This document shows, piece after piece, positions 34,789-45,558 of a stretch of DNA of 64,000 bases. Every line of letters begins with the position of its first letter. The first letter of the stretch is position 1. Origin of the DNA: Tricholomella constricta (Eukaryota > Basidiomycota > Agaricomycetes > Agaricales > Lyophyllaceae); assembly GCA_013368375.1 (NCBI GenBank), contig JAACJP010000004.1:186001-250000 (forward strand). The letters are read 5' to 3'. The position numbers and the translations under genes are program-made. The notes under the pieces were generated by a model, which saw only the letters and a program-made list of their open reading frames with translations, was not told the DNA's origin and did not search any database.

Positions 34789-36465
34789 CTGAGCAAACGA
34801 ATGAACGGGGCGAGAAATGAGAGGGGGGTTGTCGTGGTCAAGTCGAAAATGAAATCCGCCCCAACCCCGGACTTTATAGCTTTCTCAAACATTTTATATA
34901 TTTTCTTTGGCATTCTTCTGTGAAGAGCCCGCATCCCGTCCAAATGCGGTCAATGCGCTACCCGATCCGGAAGTACGACTTCTTAACGTGGGCGTGACGC
35001 GTGACGTGGATTCGCAGAGCAATGGCACCATGGTAACCCCGCAACAGAACTTTGAGCTTGTCGTAGTCCCCGTGCAATACAAAAAATAAATGTGCCGGCA
35101 TTCCAGTGTCTTGCAGGGCCGTGTGCGCAAAGGAGTGCGGAGTACAGAGCGCCATTGAGGGCTGCATGTCATGCCTGTCAATAGCGGTGCATCACGAGTC
35201 TCGGCAGAAACATCCTCTTCGAGGTTCGAATTCCTGATCGACGCATGATGCATGAATCAGTACACCGACCGTCAAATCGATTGTGATTGTGACTATGCGG
35301 CGAGGACATTCGTTATCGTTACTCGCATCGTGCACTCCTTAGGTTGGCGTTGAATATTGAATGTTGACCAAAGACTACAGGTCGGCACATACCACCGTTT
35401 TCTGGCGCCGTGATGCTTGGTCTGATACCTTGTGCCAGCAAAATCAGTACTATACGAACGATATGAACTGATGAAACCCACTATTCCAATTCCGATTCCA
35501 ACCGCACCGCCATCGTCCAGCACACTCGCACATCCCAGAATCCCAGGTTAAACATCCAGGCGCCACATACAAACTGTATGTAGTTTTATTCCCTAGATGA
35601 GGCAGTATGCAGTGAGCAAACCCACGACAGCAATGCATACAACGAGCTCTCAACACTTGTGACATGTATATAGTACAAGGGGTTTGGCCCGACGGACACC
35701 TTCATCATCCATCACAGCGATTCCAAGATATTCGTTGTAAAAGATGATGAGCTGGCCGATGGCCTAAAGCGTATGGGAGTAGACGTTGGCTTCGAAGTTA
35801 GGTGACATGGGCCCGATAGGTGGTGCTTCTGCCGGTGCGGTAAGGGCTCCAAGGGCTCCAAGGTTTTCTGCGGTATGACATGGCGAGTAAGGTCCTACCA
35901 ATTTCTGAGACCTGAAGGGAGCAGCAAGGAGACAAGACTTATGATTTGGATGCAAGGGAAAATCTTGTTATTCCGAGTCTTAACAACGCGCTCGATCCCA
36001 GTGAGCGATGTGTCGATCCCTGTTCGCAAGTCGAGTCGCGCGTACATTGACATCATGCGCAGCTCCTGCATAATACGCAATACCAGCTAGCCCATCACGA
36101 ATACGTCGTGTGCATACTAAGATGGCGCATCCAAGGCCTAAGGCATCGTTTGAGATTTGGGAGACAGGGGGACCGCAGAAGACGTATGAAGGTATCGATA
36201 CGTGCTCCTAGTTCATATCCACTGCTTAACCAGGATCAATGCCCAGGCGCTGCTCAACGGTACATGAAATGAGGCCGCGTGCATGATGACTTACATTCCT
36301 GTGTGGCTTCGAAGTTACGTCTTGTGCTGGGGTCGAATTGGACACGATCAGGCGGTCAACATCCGAATTTTGGACTGCAGGCAGAAGTAAGTAGAGTTGG
36401 CCTGGATGAGACTAGAGATGGCGATCCGTAAGCTGTAAGTCCGAAGAGCAGTTTGTAAGGACAAA
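34789..36465. other. Intergenic stretch
   Basis: Upstream region of the PUF gene, then featureless DNA with short frames only. The MITE at 36474 ends this stretch. Confidence 0.5.
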
Positions 36466-36473
36466 GTCGTGAT

Positions 36474-36507
36474 AGGAGGGGGGCCTATGCTGTGAGAGGC
36501 TATATCC
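36474..36507 (+). repeat. Left terminal inverted repeat of the 641-bp element
   Basis: 34 bases, identical to the reverse complement of 37081-37114. Confidence 0.95.
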
Positions 36508-37080
36508 GAAAACCCCAAATTTCGTGATTTCTGTCCTGGTCATTTTTGCCCGTTTATGTACTCATGAGGATCGGGTGCGTCCAAATTAGGCAATTTATGT
36601 ACTTTCAAAGATGGAACATATAACATTTTGTTGAAACTATGAAGAGGGTATATAGACGGCCTGGGACTGTAAAGTAGTAAATAGATAAGTGGAAAAGTCG
36701 CAACTCGTCATCATCTGACTCCGAGTCGAACTGTTCCGGACGTGAGCATGTTCTTCGCCTTCCCCGCGTCCAACGGCGGGCGATCGACCAGGAGACATCA
36801 GCACTTTCAACTCTTGAACGGCTTAGTTCACTTGGCGGGGACATGCTAAACCGCTCGCTGACTGCGAAATGGCGGGGTGGCAGGCACAATTGTGGAGAAG
36901 AGGCAGGGCTGGGGGTGACAATATGGCGGCGCCAGTTTCTGTACTCGTGGGATCGGTCAAAACAGCTGGGTCCAGGCTTCTGCACCCAGGCGGGATCGGG
37001 GAGCACACCCAAATTTGGCGGTTTATGTACTTTCAGGATCGGTGAAAACGGCCAAATTTTCCCAGTTTATGTACTTGTTA

Positions 37081-37114
37081 GGATATAGCCTCTCACAGCA
37101 TAGGCCCCCCTCCT
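37081..37114 (-). repeat. Right terminal inverted repeat of the 641-bp element
   Basis: 34 bases, identical to the reverse complement of 36474-36507. It is followed directly by the target-site copy GTCGTGAT. Confidence 0.95.
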
Positions 37115-37122
37115 GTCGTGAT

Positions 37123-40100
37123 GGTAAAAACATTCGCAACACGTGACTTGGATCAACGCGTCGAGATGATCGTGTTCCTCACCCTGCAACGAACGTCGTA
37201 CACGATCATCCTCTCAACGGCGGATCTCACGTCTCTTGGTAGTTTTACATGCTTTAGGCAAGAATTTCATAAATATTTACCGCTGCGTAATCTGTATTGG
37301 AGACGGGGAATCGGGTGTGGTTCGCGTGTAAGAGGTCTGATGATTCCTTCTCTGCTCCCGGCCTGGCTGTTCCCTCCGCACAGCCACCCTACTATCTAAT
37401 CTACTTGTAAGTAATCTATGATGTAATGATTATATTGTATGTATTCGCGTCTTGGATGATCGTCCATGTTGTCCGTCTGCAGTATCTTCACCCTTAACGT
37501 TATTCGAGTCGAAATCCTCTTTTCCATGAATATCTGTCGAGAATTTAACGAAATCGATCTTTCTTCAAGGGAATGAGTCAGCGCTCTGAAAGACACAAAT
37601 ATCCATCCCAATAACCTCGGAGATCACTCCCACCCTTTCATCCAACTCTCTCATCAATATCATCAGCATCCTTAACACCTGGACCTCCCAACGCCATATG
37701 GTGACCGTCTCCCAACTGACAAACGGCAATAATACATTGCTATCCACATGACCCACAATGCTTCTCCCGCGACGCTTCCCGGGGTCGCACATCTTCCCCA
37801 GCGGGGATAGGAGATGGGCGACGGTGGGAACGCTGGTGCCAATTATCGTGGCCTGTCCCTCGTCCAGGCTGAGGAAGCGATGATCTCCATCACTGATTCA
37901 AGACGGGAAGACGGAATAACAGGCATGTCCACACGCTATCCCCACGCAGTCCCACGCACACGCACACGCCAGGATGCTAGTGCTAGAAGGGGTTAAAACA
38001 AGATGGCCATGGGAGCACTCGGTGTATGTATTTTTGATGCTGACTTCGAAACGCGCGACTTGAGAATACACACACTTCAGGCTCGGCAGGCAACAGGATG
38101 CCACTGTGGCGGGCAGAGGCCGTCGGAGTTCCTGAGCGAAGAGTAGCCAGGACAAGCGCGAGTGAGTACGCAAACCCAGATCGGAAAAGTGTATCCGAGT
38201 CGGAACGTGGAGAGAGGAATTACAAGGGATCGATAGAGCTGCGCGGCTAGCCACGCCCATTATAGTAGAGATAAAAATCGACGACTCTAGGATTCGAAGA
38301 TAGATGGTACTTATCGAAATCGGCATCGGCATCGGTATCTGGACGTATCCTAGGCCACATGAAGCAGAGACTGGAGCGCAACACCACGTTTCGAGCGTCA
38401 AGTCTGAGTCGAGCCGCACGGTCCACGGCCATCCCGTATGTATCTGCGCTGACCGACATGTGGGCACGGAGAGAGAGACACCTACGCAGAGTAATACCAC
38501 TGTACACCGCGCCGTATTGAGACTAGGCCTCGAGGGAGTGGCGAAGCCACAATGTTGAAAGGCCAGGTTGGCCTCTGTAGAGGGGCGTTGGCGCCGAAGG
38601 AAAGGTGTGCTTTGGGTCTGCCCTCCCCAACACTCCAGAGAGCACAGAATGAGGCGATACGGAAAGTGAACAAAGACGCACGCCCCGCCATAAGGAGGCG
38701 CAGAGTTCGCGCTCCATGCTCTATGGCGAGCATCCAAGAAGGGAGACCGTGGCGCCCCCCATGCCAGTGAGGAAGTTGCACAGCCAGCCGAGCGAGGCAA
38801 TTGCAAGAGTGAGTCCCAGCTCAAAGCGCATTGAACACATTTTCTTTCTCAAAAAAGAAATGTCTGTTTGTTGACCGCTGGGCGTAAACCATATCGGTTC
38901 CTACAACCTGTATACATCAAAGAGGGGGCCATTTGCCCTTAGTCCCTGCACCTGCTGAACCCGCGAATGCGCATATCCTGGGCGGCGCGCAACGGCCCAA
39001 GGTGTGGGACCTCGTTGTAGACGCCTCCTCCTGACTTGTGAGGTGTACTTGTTCCGGTTCTCCGTTTGACGGATCCATGGAATGTTCAGCATTCAATGTT
39101 GTCTGCTTCCGAGGAGGACATTCACGAACAGGCGGACCGTCGGAGCCGTACTGCAAGGGAGAAGTTTGTAAGCAAGTTGCCTGACAGATCGAAAGGCCCC
39201 ATTCGCGAGTCTCCATTCTTACCCTATACCTGCCCTTTGCGCCTGCCGTTGACAAGCGAATCTGTTTGGAGTGTTCATTCACGGGATAGCCGAAGACATC
39301 CCCTTGAACACATTCATCATAGCTTCTGGGAGGGTTGCACTAACCACGCCAGGAAGCACCTTCCGCGTCTCGTGTCCTGAGGACAACTAATGCTGCGGGG
39401 ATTCAGGCGGGTGCGTCCGACTGTCGTGCAGGGATGGACCCTAGCTTTCGACGTCCGTGGAAACCTCAACCGCGGATGAGACCCTCGTCCCAGTAATTGG
39501 GGTCAACTCTCAATGGGAAGCTGACTGTGTGCTTGGACTGTGGAGCCTTGCACTGGATACATATCAGTCAGGCGGTCGCGCCAAGGCGACGGAGGCTGGG
39601 CATGAAGAAGGGATGTGGGAAGGCTTGAAAGGCTGAGACTAGGCGTACATTGACGAGGTCTACAACGTACCTCTTCCGCGTATCCATCGCGTGGATCCTG
39701 TGTGAACTCTGTGTATGACTGGGTACAAGATGGATACACATATCCTCGCGGAACGTACCTGCTGCGCACTGGAAGTTGTTCGGCTGCCTGGCACCCCAGT
39801 TTTGTACGTCTATCCATGTCGTTGTCGTATAAACGCCCAATTCCTTTTTTAGATCTACATTTTGCGGATGTGGTGAGTAAAGGCGCATCTTAGATTTGGG
39901 TGCGACTTAACCTGAAGTGGAAGAGGATGTATCGTTATCCACGGCTCGTTGCATGTATTCACCGTTCCTTCATCTATAGTCGCGCGACGCGTGTGAAATA
40001 TCAGCGCAGAACATGAAGAAATCAGCGTGTATCAAACTTACGTAGACTGTTCAGTGGCTCACCAACAGGTAAACGACCCACGCTGGATTTGAACTACGCT

Positions 40101-40981
40101 TCCCGGTTGACGACACAGGTTGGGCAGAGGGTCAATTTGTGTTAGGTGCCAACTCACGTTTCGATCATAGTTCCACATGGCGGCGCCACTGGCTGGATCT
40201 TTGCCGCAGACCGTTGATGGTACGAATATCACGACATCGAGCTTCGACAACGACGGAGTCCTCGAAACCAGGTGCCGTAAACTGCAGATCGTAAAGCATT
40301 ATTCGGTCGCGCCCTGAGAGCCCGATGCTCTGTCATCCACGGGGGTTCTTTCAATACCATACATTCGTTCTTCGAGATGAAGCTGACAATCAAACCAGTG
40401 ACAGATGCAGTCCAGTCCAGGTCCCTGCAAACCAACACGGTGAGTGATCGTCGCCAGACCCGTTGAGCACTGATATCCAAGCGCTCGTTCCCGAAATGGA
40501 CGCAATGATTAAGACTGTGTCATGAATAACTCCCACAGGGACAGTCTAGACACTAGGGATCAGTGGGCGTTACTGAATATACATCGGCGGGGGAACTTAA
40601 CAAATCAACCGGGTTCGTGCATGACAATAGCACTCGCCTGTCATGTAAACTTTTGTTGTACATATGTGTTTTTACACACTCCTAAATAAGGGACCTCGCC
40701 TGAGAGCATTAGTCTCGCAGGGATTGATACCAGAGGCGCGCTGAGAGATGCCGCCCAATAATAGACGTAAGGCCTGTTGACGTTGAGCAGAACGTCGGAC
40801 ATCTGTACGTCCTACGAGTACATTGAGGCTGAAGGCCTTCCGCTCGAATCCCGTCCCTGTCGACAAGTTGATCTCACCCACGAGCGGGGACCTAGTCCGG
40901 CTAACACTGTGAACGCCTAGCGAGGTCCAGGGAGGCGTCGAATGGGAGCATGAGGGTGTTCACCGCCGGCGGAGGCCCGTG
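37123..40981. other. Gene-poor stretch with one long unexplained frame
   Basis: The main feature is a 308-codon minus-strand frame at 37898-38824. It is Ser/Cys/Leu-rich and matches no family. An adjacent minus-strand frame beginning near 38840 reads like a membrane segment (LTLAIASLGWLCNFLTG) before a stop. These may be parts of a decayed membrane-protein gene. Other short frames (38917-39282 and 40229-40505, minus) look weakly coding but could not be joined. Confidence 0.35.
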
Positions 40982-40986
40982 CCACG
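40982..40986. repeat. Target-site duplication CCACG (left copy)
   Basis: CCACG precedes the left LTR and recurs at 47147-47151 after the right LTR. Five bases is the usual Ty3/gypsy duplication. Confidence 0.93.
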
Positions 40987-41313
40987 TGTTATGACTTGAT
41001 TGAGAACGACGATAGAAGTTAGCAGAAATAGAACTTAATCAACCGAGTACGATAACACTGAGTTGATTTGACAAGGAAAAGAGAAATACATGTAGGGTTT
41101 TTATAGTATAGTATTTAGGAGTCCAAAAAGGAGTAATGTAATAAGTCTGACATATGAAAGTAAAGTAAGTGGGTCAAGAATATAGTCTGTGATTATCGAG
41201 CGAATAAGTCTAGGATTCAAGGAAGAATGTGATAATATATAAAAGGAGAAATAATAGGAGATAATATAGGAGATAGATAATGGGACTTAGCATATATTTG
41301 TAAGTTTGTTACA
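40987..41313 (-). repeat. 3' LTR
   Basis: 327 bases, identical by eye to 46820-47146. The pol stop codon lies inside its outermost bases, so pol ends within the LTR. Confidence 0.96.
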
Positions 41314-44300
41314 CTACCCCCTTCTTTAGAATCGAGGTTTCGTAGTCTTTCGATTTCGGAGGGTGTGTTATACGACCGGAGCGAGTTGTTGTTTGCATCG
41401 GAGGTTCGAAGTCTCGTTGCCAGGGTTGCGGAGGTGGAGATGCGGACCGGAGGGGGTGATCAGGTGGATTTGGAGGTGTAGAGTTATCTTGGAGGGATTC
41501 AAGTGGATGGTGGGTTTGTGGGTCCAAGTGGAAACGAGGTGGGTGAGGGCGTCTTGGATTGGCGCGGTGGAATCTTTCGATGACCTCGTATAACGTAGTG
41601 GGGATTTCGGATAGGGGAATCCACGAATTCTCGGAATCCGGAAGGTCGAGCCATTGAACGAAGTAGTCATACCGGCGGCCGACCTTGCGACAATCGATAA
41701 TGAATTTGATGTCGTGGATCTGATCGGGCACGATGTTGAGGCTTGGCAGTGGCGGTGGTGACAACCGATCGGGAATAAGCGTGGGCGACTGGTAGGGTTC
41801 TAACAAGGAAACATGAAATACGGGGTGAAGACGAGAGAGGGATGGAGGTAATTGAAGTAGGTAAGAAGAGGTACCGTATTTCTTGATGATAGGGAATGGA
41901 CCGATTTTTCGGAAGTCTAATTTGTCGGTGGGACGAGTAGTTTTGATGTTGCGGCGCAATAACCAGACGAGATCGTCGGGGTTAAAGTCCGGTGCGGGTT
42001 TGTGGTGTTGGTTGTAGTATTTCGCCATGTACTGTTGCGAATGTGAAAGCTCGATTTGAAGTTCGGATTGGATGGTCTTGATTCGATTTGCGAGTTCGGT
42101 GGCGGAAGGATTTGTTGTACGCTCGGTGAGTTTGACGTCAAAGTCGGGGTGGTAGCCGAGGTTGGCGAAGAACGGAGTTTGTTGAGTAGAGGTGTTGATG
42201 GCATTGTTGAACGCGAACTCAGCGAGAGCGAGGTAGTCGGACCAATCGTCTTGTTGATAAGAGCAGACGGCGCGCAGGTAAGTCTCGAGAGTTTGATTGG
42301 TACGCTCGGTTAATCCATCTGTTTGTGGATGGTACGCGGTGGAGGCTTTCATCTTGGTACCGCAGATTTGCATAAGTTCGGTGAGGAACGAAGACACGAA
42401 AAGTTGTCCGCGGTCAGAGATGACAGATTGGGGAAAGCCGTGGTGGCGGAATATTCGATCGAGGAATAATCGGGCGAAGGCAGGAGCGTCCATTGATTCG
42501 TTACACGGGATGAAGTGTGCAGCGCGCGTCATTCGGTCGCAGACGACCCAGATGGAGTCGTAACCGTGAGAGAGCGGTAACTTGGTAATGAAGTCCATTG
42601 AGATGGAGCGCCATGGTCGATCAGGAATATCCAAAGGTTGGAGGAGTCCGTACGGTTTGTGCGTGGAATGTTTAATCCGTTGGCATAGATCACAGGAGCG
42701 AACATAATCGCGAATGTAACGCCGCATTCCGGGCCAAGAATAATCGCGTTCGACGTTGTTGATGGTTTTAGCGCGTCCGGGATGTCCGCTTACGGAGGTA
42801 TCGTGGCGGGAGTAGAGTATTTGCGCGCGGAGTGGTTGAGGAACGAATAAACGGTGGTTGTGGAAGACAATGTCGTCGGTGACTGTAAATTCGATGCGTT
42901 TGGCGTTGATATTTTCTCTCCATTCAGTGTCGGAACGGTAAGCTGCCTTGAAAGTGTCCATGAGTTCGGAATTATCGAAAGAGTAAGTTGAGAGGGAGTT
43001 AATTTCGGCTTGAAGAGGGAGGGGGGAGGGGAGTGGTTCGTCGCGAAGTCTTTCGGTATGGTACGAAGCAAGGAGGGCTTGATGTTGATTGAGAAGAACG
43101 TCATCGCCGTTTTTCGGAACGAAGTCAGGACGACGAGAAGGTGCGTCGGCGGCGTTCTTCGAGCCAGGAACGTAGTCAAGTTTGAAGTCGAATTCCGATA
43201 AGAACATAGCCCAGCGAGCTTGACGGCGGTTCAACGTTTGGCTTTGCATGAAGTAACGCAAGTTGGCGTGGTCGGACACGACGGAAATTGGGTGCGGGGA
43301 GCCGATGAGCCAAGAGCGCATTTCGCGGAAGGCGTCGACGATAGCGAGTAATTCTTTGTCGTGTATTTCGTAGTTCACTTCGGCGGGGGTGAATTTGCGC
43401 GAGTGGTACGCGACCGGGTGAAGCATCTTTTGGGCATCCGGTTGCAGTAAAATTGAGGCCATTGCGAAGTCAGAAGCGTCGGTGACTACAGTTGAGGGAA
43501 GAGTAGGATCGAAGTGGCGGAGGACGGGCGAAGTAGTAAATAGTAATTTAAGGTGGTTGAAGGCCTCGATCGCAGTAGAGTCGAGTCCGGGAAATTTCGT
43601 TTTGGAGGCCTTGGTAGTCAAAGCGTGTAGCGGTAGACATACCTTAGCGTATTGGTGGATAAAGCGTCGATAAAAGTTTGTAAAGCCGAGGAATTGTTGA
43701 ATTTGTTTAACGGTGGTAGGCGTCGGCCATTTGGCGATGGTGTCGAGTTTCTTTGGGTTCATCTGGACGCCTTTGGAGGAGATGATGAAACCGAGGTACT
43801 CAACTTGAGAAAGACCGAATTCGCATTTCTTAGCGTTGGCGAAGAGGTTATTCTTGCGGAGGCGTTCGAGGATTTGAGCGACGGCGGAATCGTGATCTTG
43901 ACCGGGTTTGGTGAAGATAAGGATGTCATCCAAGTAAACGACGCAAATGATGTCGAGGACATCGCGGAGTGTGTCTTGAATAAAGGCTTGAAATGTTGCC
44001 GGAGCGTTGGTGAGGCCGAAAGGCATGACGGTGTACTCGAATAGACCGAGGTACGTTCGGAAGGCCGTCTTCCATTCGTCTCCTTCTTTGATTCGGATTA
44101 AATTGAAGGCGTTCTTGAGGTCGATAACGGTGAATTGGTCGCAGCCTTGGACGCGGTCTAAAAGATCGGCTGTCAAAGGTAAAGGATAGCGATTTTTCTT
44201 TGTTATTGCGTTGAGACCTCGATAATCGACGCATAGACGCAGATCGCCAGTTTTGCGTCGAATGAACAGGATGGGGGAGGAAGCAGATGAAGTCGAGCGT

Positions 44301-45541
44301 CGAATATACCCCTTTTGAAGATTTTCTTCGATGTATTCGAACAGGGCTTGACGTTCGTCGTGCGAAAGAGAGTAAATTGGACCGAAAGGTGGGGTTTTGC
44401 CGTCTTCGATGTCGATCGATATGTCGAAGGGGCGATGTTCCGGGAGTTTCTTGACTTCGATAGGGTCAAAGACGTCAAGGTAAGCGTGATACTTGGAGGG
44501 GACAAGTCGCTTGACTTCTTCCTGCGTTTGGTTCGAAAGCGCGGAAGGCGGAGGCTCAGGAGGAGGAGCAGGAGCATCGGTTGCAATAGGAGGCACGGTT
44601 GAAAGAGCGTCGATACGAATGTCGAGTTCGGCATTCGTTGTATACCAGATACAAGATATAGATTCATTTTTAGCATATTTCTTGAAGCGCGCGGAAGATA
44701 CGAAGGCGATTTCCAGTGGTTTATTTCGAGGACCGTAATCTGGAGGAGGAGGTTCAGGGGGACAAGACCATATGGTGTGGAGCTCTGCGCGACTAAGGCC
44801 GTTTCGAGTGGGGGGATGGAGAATCGAGGCAATGGATGTTGATATCAAAGGACTAGTAACGTCCGGAAAAGTTGGTGGTGGCTTCGTGTCGTACGGGGCC
44901 AGAATTTCATTGATAACGGAAGTCGGTTTGTGGTTAAGACGAAGGCCTAGTCCAACAGAACCGATAGAACTATAAGTGGCGGAGGGGGCAAGACTGTAGC
45001 CTTTACCGAATGCCGAGACGGGAAAGTCGTGATTGTTGCCACAGCAGGATAATGTAAGCTGTCCGCGGGCCCAATCGACGGAAGGATTGTGTTGTTTGAG
45101 CCAGTCGAGGCCCAGTAGAACTGGATAGGGCATGGCTACTACGCCCAGGCGGATGTTTTCTGAATGTTCGCGGACCTTTAAGTTGGTAATGACGTCGTGG
45201 GTTAGGAGACCGGAAGTGATCGGGCGATCATCAATTGTGAAAATAGGGATCGGGGAACTCTTGGCAGCTCGGGGAAGAGAATGGCGCTGCGCGAACGTAT
45301 CAGAGATGTGGGAGTTCGTCGCACCGCTATCGAGGAAAGCGTAGGTTTTGATGCTTGGGCGTTTAGGAAAAGAGAGCGTAATAGGAATGAAGAAATGATT
45401 TCTATTGTGCGGGTCTACTTGGATATGACGGGATAAACGAAAGAGTGGGGAGCGAGAAACAGCAGCGATCCATTGGCCAGTGGTAGCGCGGTGGAACGAA
45501 TCGCTGAAGGCAGGACGGGAGTGATTGGTCGTTCCGTCCAT
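41309..45541 (-). CDS. pol: Pol polyprotein (PR-RT-RH-IN-chromodomain)
   Basis: Single frame of 1410 aa. The aspartic protease active site DSGAT starts at 71. Reverse transcriptase spans about 405-600, with VPFGL-like VMPFGLTNAP and catalytic YLDD at 536-539. RNase H follows, with TDAS (Asp688), HDKELLA and SDHANL. Integrase has an HHCC finger (His913, His920, Cys950, Cys953) and a DD35E triad at Asp983, Asp1043 and Glu1079. A chromodomain at about 1275-1330 (IIDCRKVGRRYDYFVQWLDL, ENSWIPLSEI) should steer integration to marked chromatin. All catalytic residues are present. It starts 17 bases after the gag stop, in the -1 frame relative to gag. The pol frame is also open across the gag stop, so either reinitiation or frameshifting could express it. 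The polypurine tract overlaps codons for KKG near the C-terminus. Confidence 0.97.
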   Translation of the reverse strand: MDGTTNHSRPAFSDSFHRATTGQWIAAVSRSPLFRLSRHIQVDPHNRNHFFIPITLSFPKRPSIKTYAFLDSGATNSHISDTFAQRHSLPRAAKSSPIPIFTIDDRPITSGLLTHDVITNLKVREHSENIRLGVVAMPYPVLLGLDWLKQHNPSVDWARGQLTLSCCGNNHDFPVSAFGKGYSLAPSATYSSIGSVGLGLRLNHKPTSVINEILAPYDTKPPPTFPDVTSPLISTSIASILHPPTRNGLSRAELHTIWSCPPEPPPPDYGPRNKPLEIAFVSSARFKKYAKNESISCIWYTTNAELDIRIDALSTVPPIATDAPAPPPEPPPSALSNQTQEEVKRLVPSKYHAYLDVFDPIEVKKLPEHRPFDISIDIEDGKTPPFGPIYSLSHDERQALFEYIEENLQKGYIRRSTSSASSPILFIRRKTGDLRLCVDYRGLNAITKKNRYPLPLTADLLDRVQGCDQFTVIDLKNAFNLIRIKEGDEWKTAFRTYLGLFEYTVMPFGLTNAPATFQAFIQDTLRDVLDIICVVYLDDILIFTKPGQDHDSAVAQILERLRKNNLFANAKKCEFGLSQVEYLGFIISSKGVQMNPKKLDTIAKWPTPTTVKQIQQFLGFTNFYRRFIHQYAKVCLPLHALTTKASKTKFPGLDSTAIEAFNHLKLLFTTSPVLRHFDPTLPSTVVTDASDFAMASILLQPDAQKMLHPVAYHSRKFTPAEVNYEIHDKELLAIVDAFREMRSWLIGSPHPISVVSDHANLRYFMQSQTLNRRQARWAMFLSEFDFKLDYVPGSKNAADAPSRRPDFVPKNGDDVLLNQHQALLASYHTERLRDEPLPSPLPLQAEINSLSTYSFDNSELMDTFKAAYRSDTEWRENINAKRIEFTVTDDIVFHNHRLFVPQPLRAQILYSRHDTSVSGHPGRAKTINNVERDYSWPGMRRYIRDYVRSCDLCQRIKHSTHKPYGLLQPLDIPDRPWRSISMDFITKLPLSHGYDSIWVVCDRMTRAAHFIPCNESMDAPAFARLFLDRIFRHHGFPQSVISDRGQLFVSSFLTELMQICGTKMKASTAYHPQTDGLTERTNQTLETYLRAVCSYQQDDWSDYLALAEFAFNNAINTSTQQTPFFANLGYHPDFDVKLTERTTNPSATELANRIKTIQSELQIELSHSQQYMAKYYNQHHKPAPDFNPDDLVWLLRRNIKTTRPTDKLDFRKIGPFPIIKKYGTSSYLLQLPPSLSRLHPVFHVSLLEPYQSPTLIPDRLSPPPLPSLNIVPDQIHDIKFIIDCRKVGRRYDYFVQWLDLPDSENSWIPLSEIPTTLYEVIERFHRANPRRPHPPRFHLDPQTHHPLESLQDNSTPPNPPDHPLRSASPPPQPWQRDFEPPMQTTTRSGRITHPPKSKDYETSILKKGVV
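41317..41327 (-). other. Polypurine tract for plus-strand priming
   Basis: In element sense AAAGAAGGGGG lies three bases before the 3' LTR, the expected place for the plus-strand primer. It also encodes the end of Pol. Confidence 0.8.
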
Positions 45542-45558
45542 TGCCGAGGAGAGCGGAA

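Larger units (their letters stand above)
36474..37114. mobile_element. 641-bp non-autonomous DNA transposon (MITE), hAT-like by target duplication
   Basis: Perfect 34-bp terminal inverted repeats occupy 36474-36507 and 37081-37114. The left end starts AGGAGGGGGGCC and runs to GGCTATATCC. The element is flanked by the 8-bp direct repeat GTCGTGAT at 36466-36473 and 37115-37122. An 8-bp duplication is typical of hAT (and P) transposons, though 34 bp is long for a hAT terminus. Inside, four copies of TTTATGTACT lie two near each end (36553, 36594, 37022, 37066), all in the same orientation. A 135-codon minus-strand frame (36605-37012) fills the middle but matches no transposase I know. The perfect repeats suggest a recent insertion. 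Confidence 0.9.

Noticed and set aside
40060..40150. Possible minus-strand tRNA around GTAGTTCAAATCCAGC
   Set aside because: The five bases on each side of TTCAAAT do not pair, and no D-arm or acceptor stem was found.
43652..44044. Plus-strand frames of 85-130 codons inside the retrotransposon
   Set aside because: They are antisense shadows of the intact pol frame.
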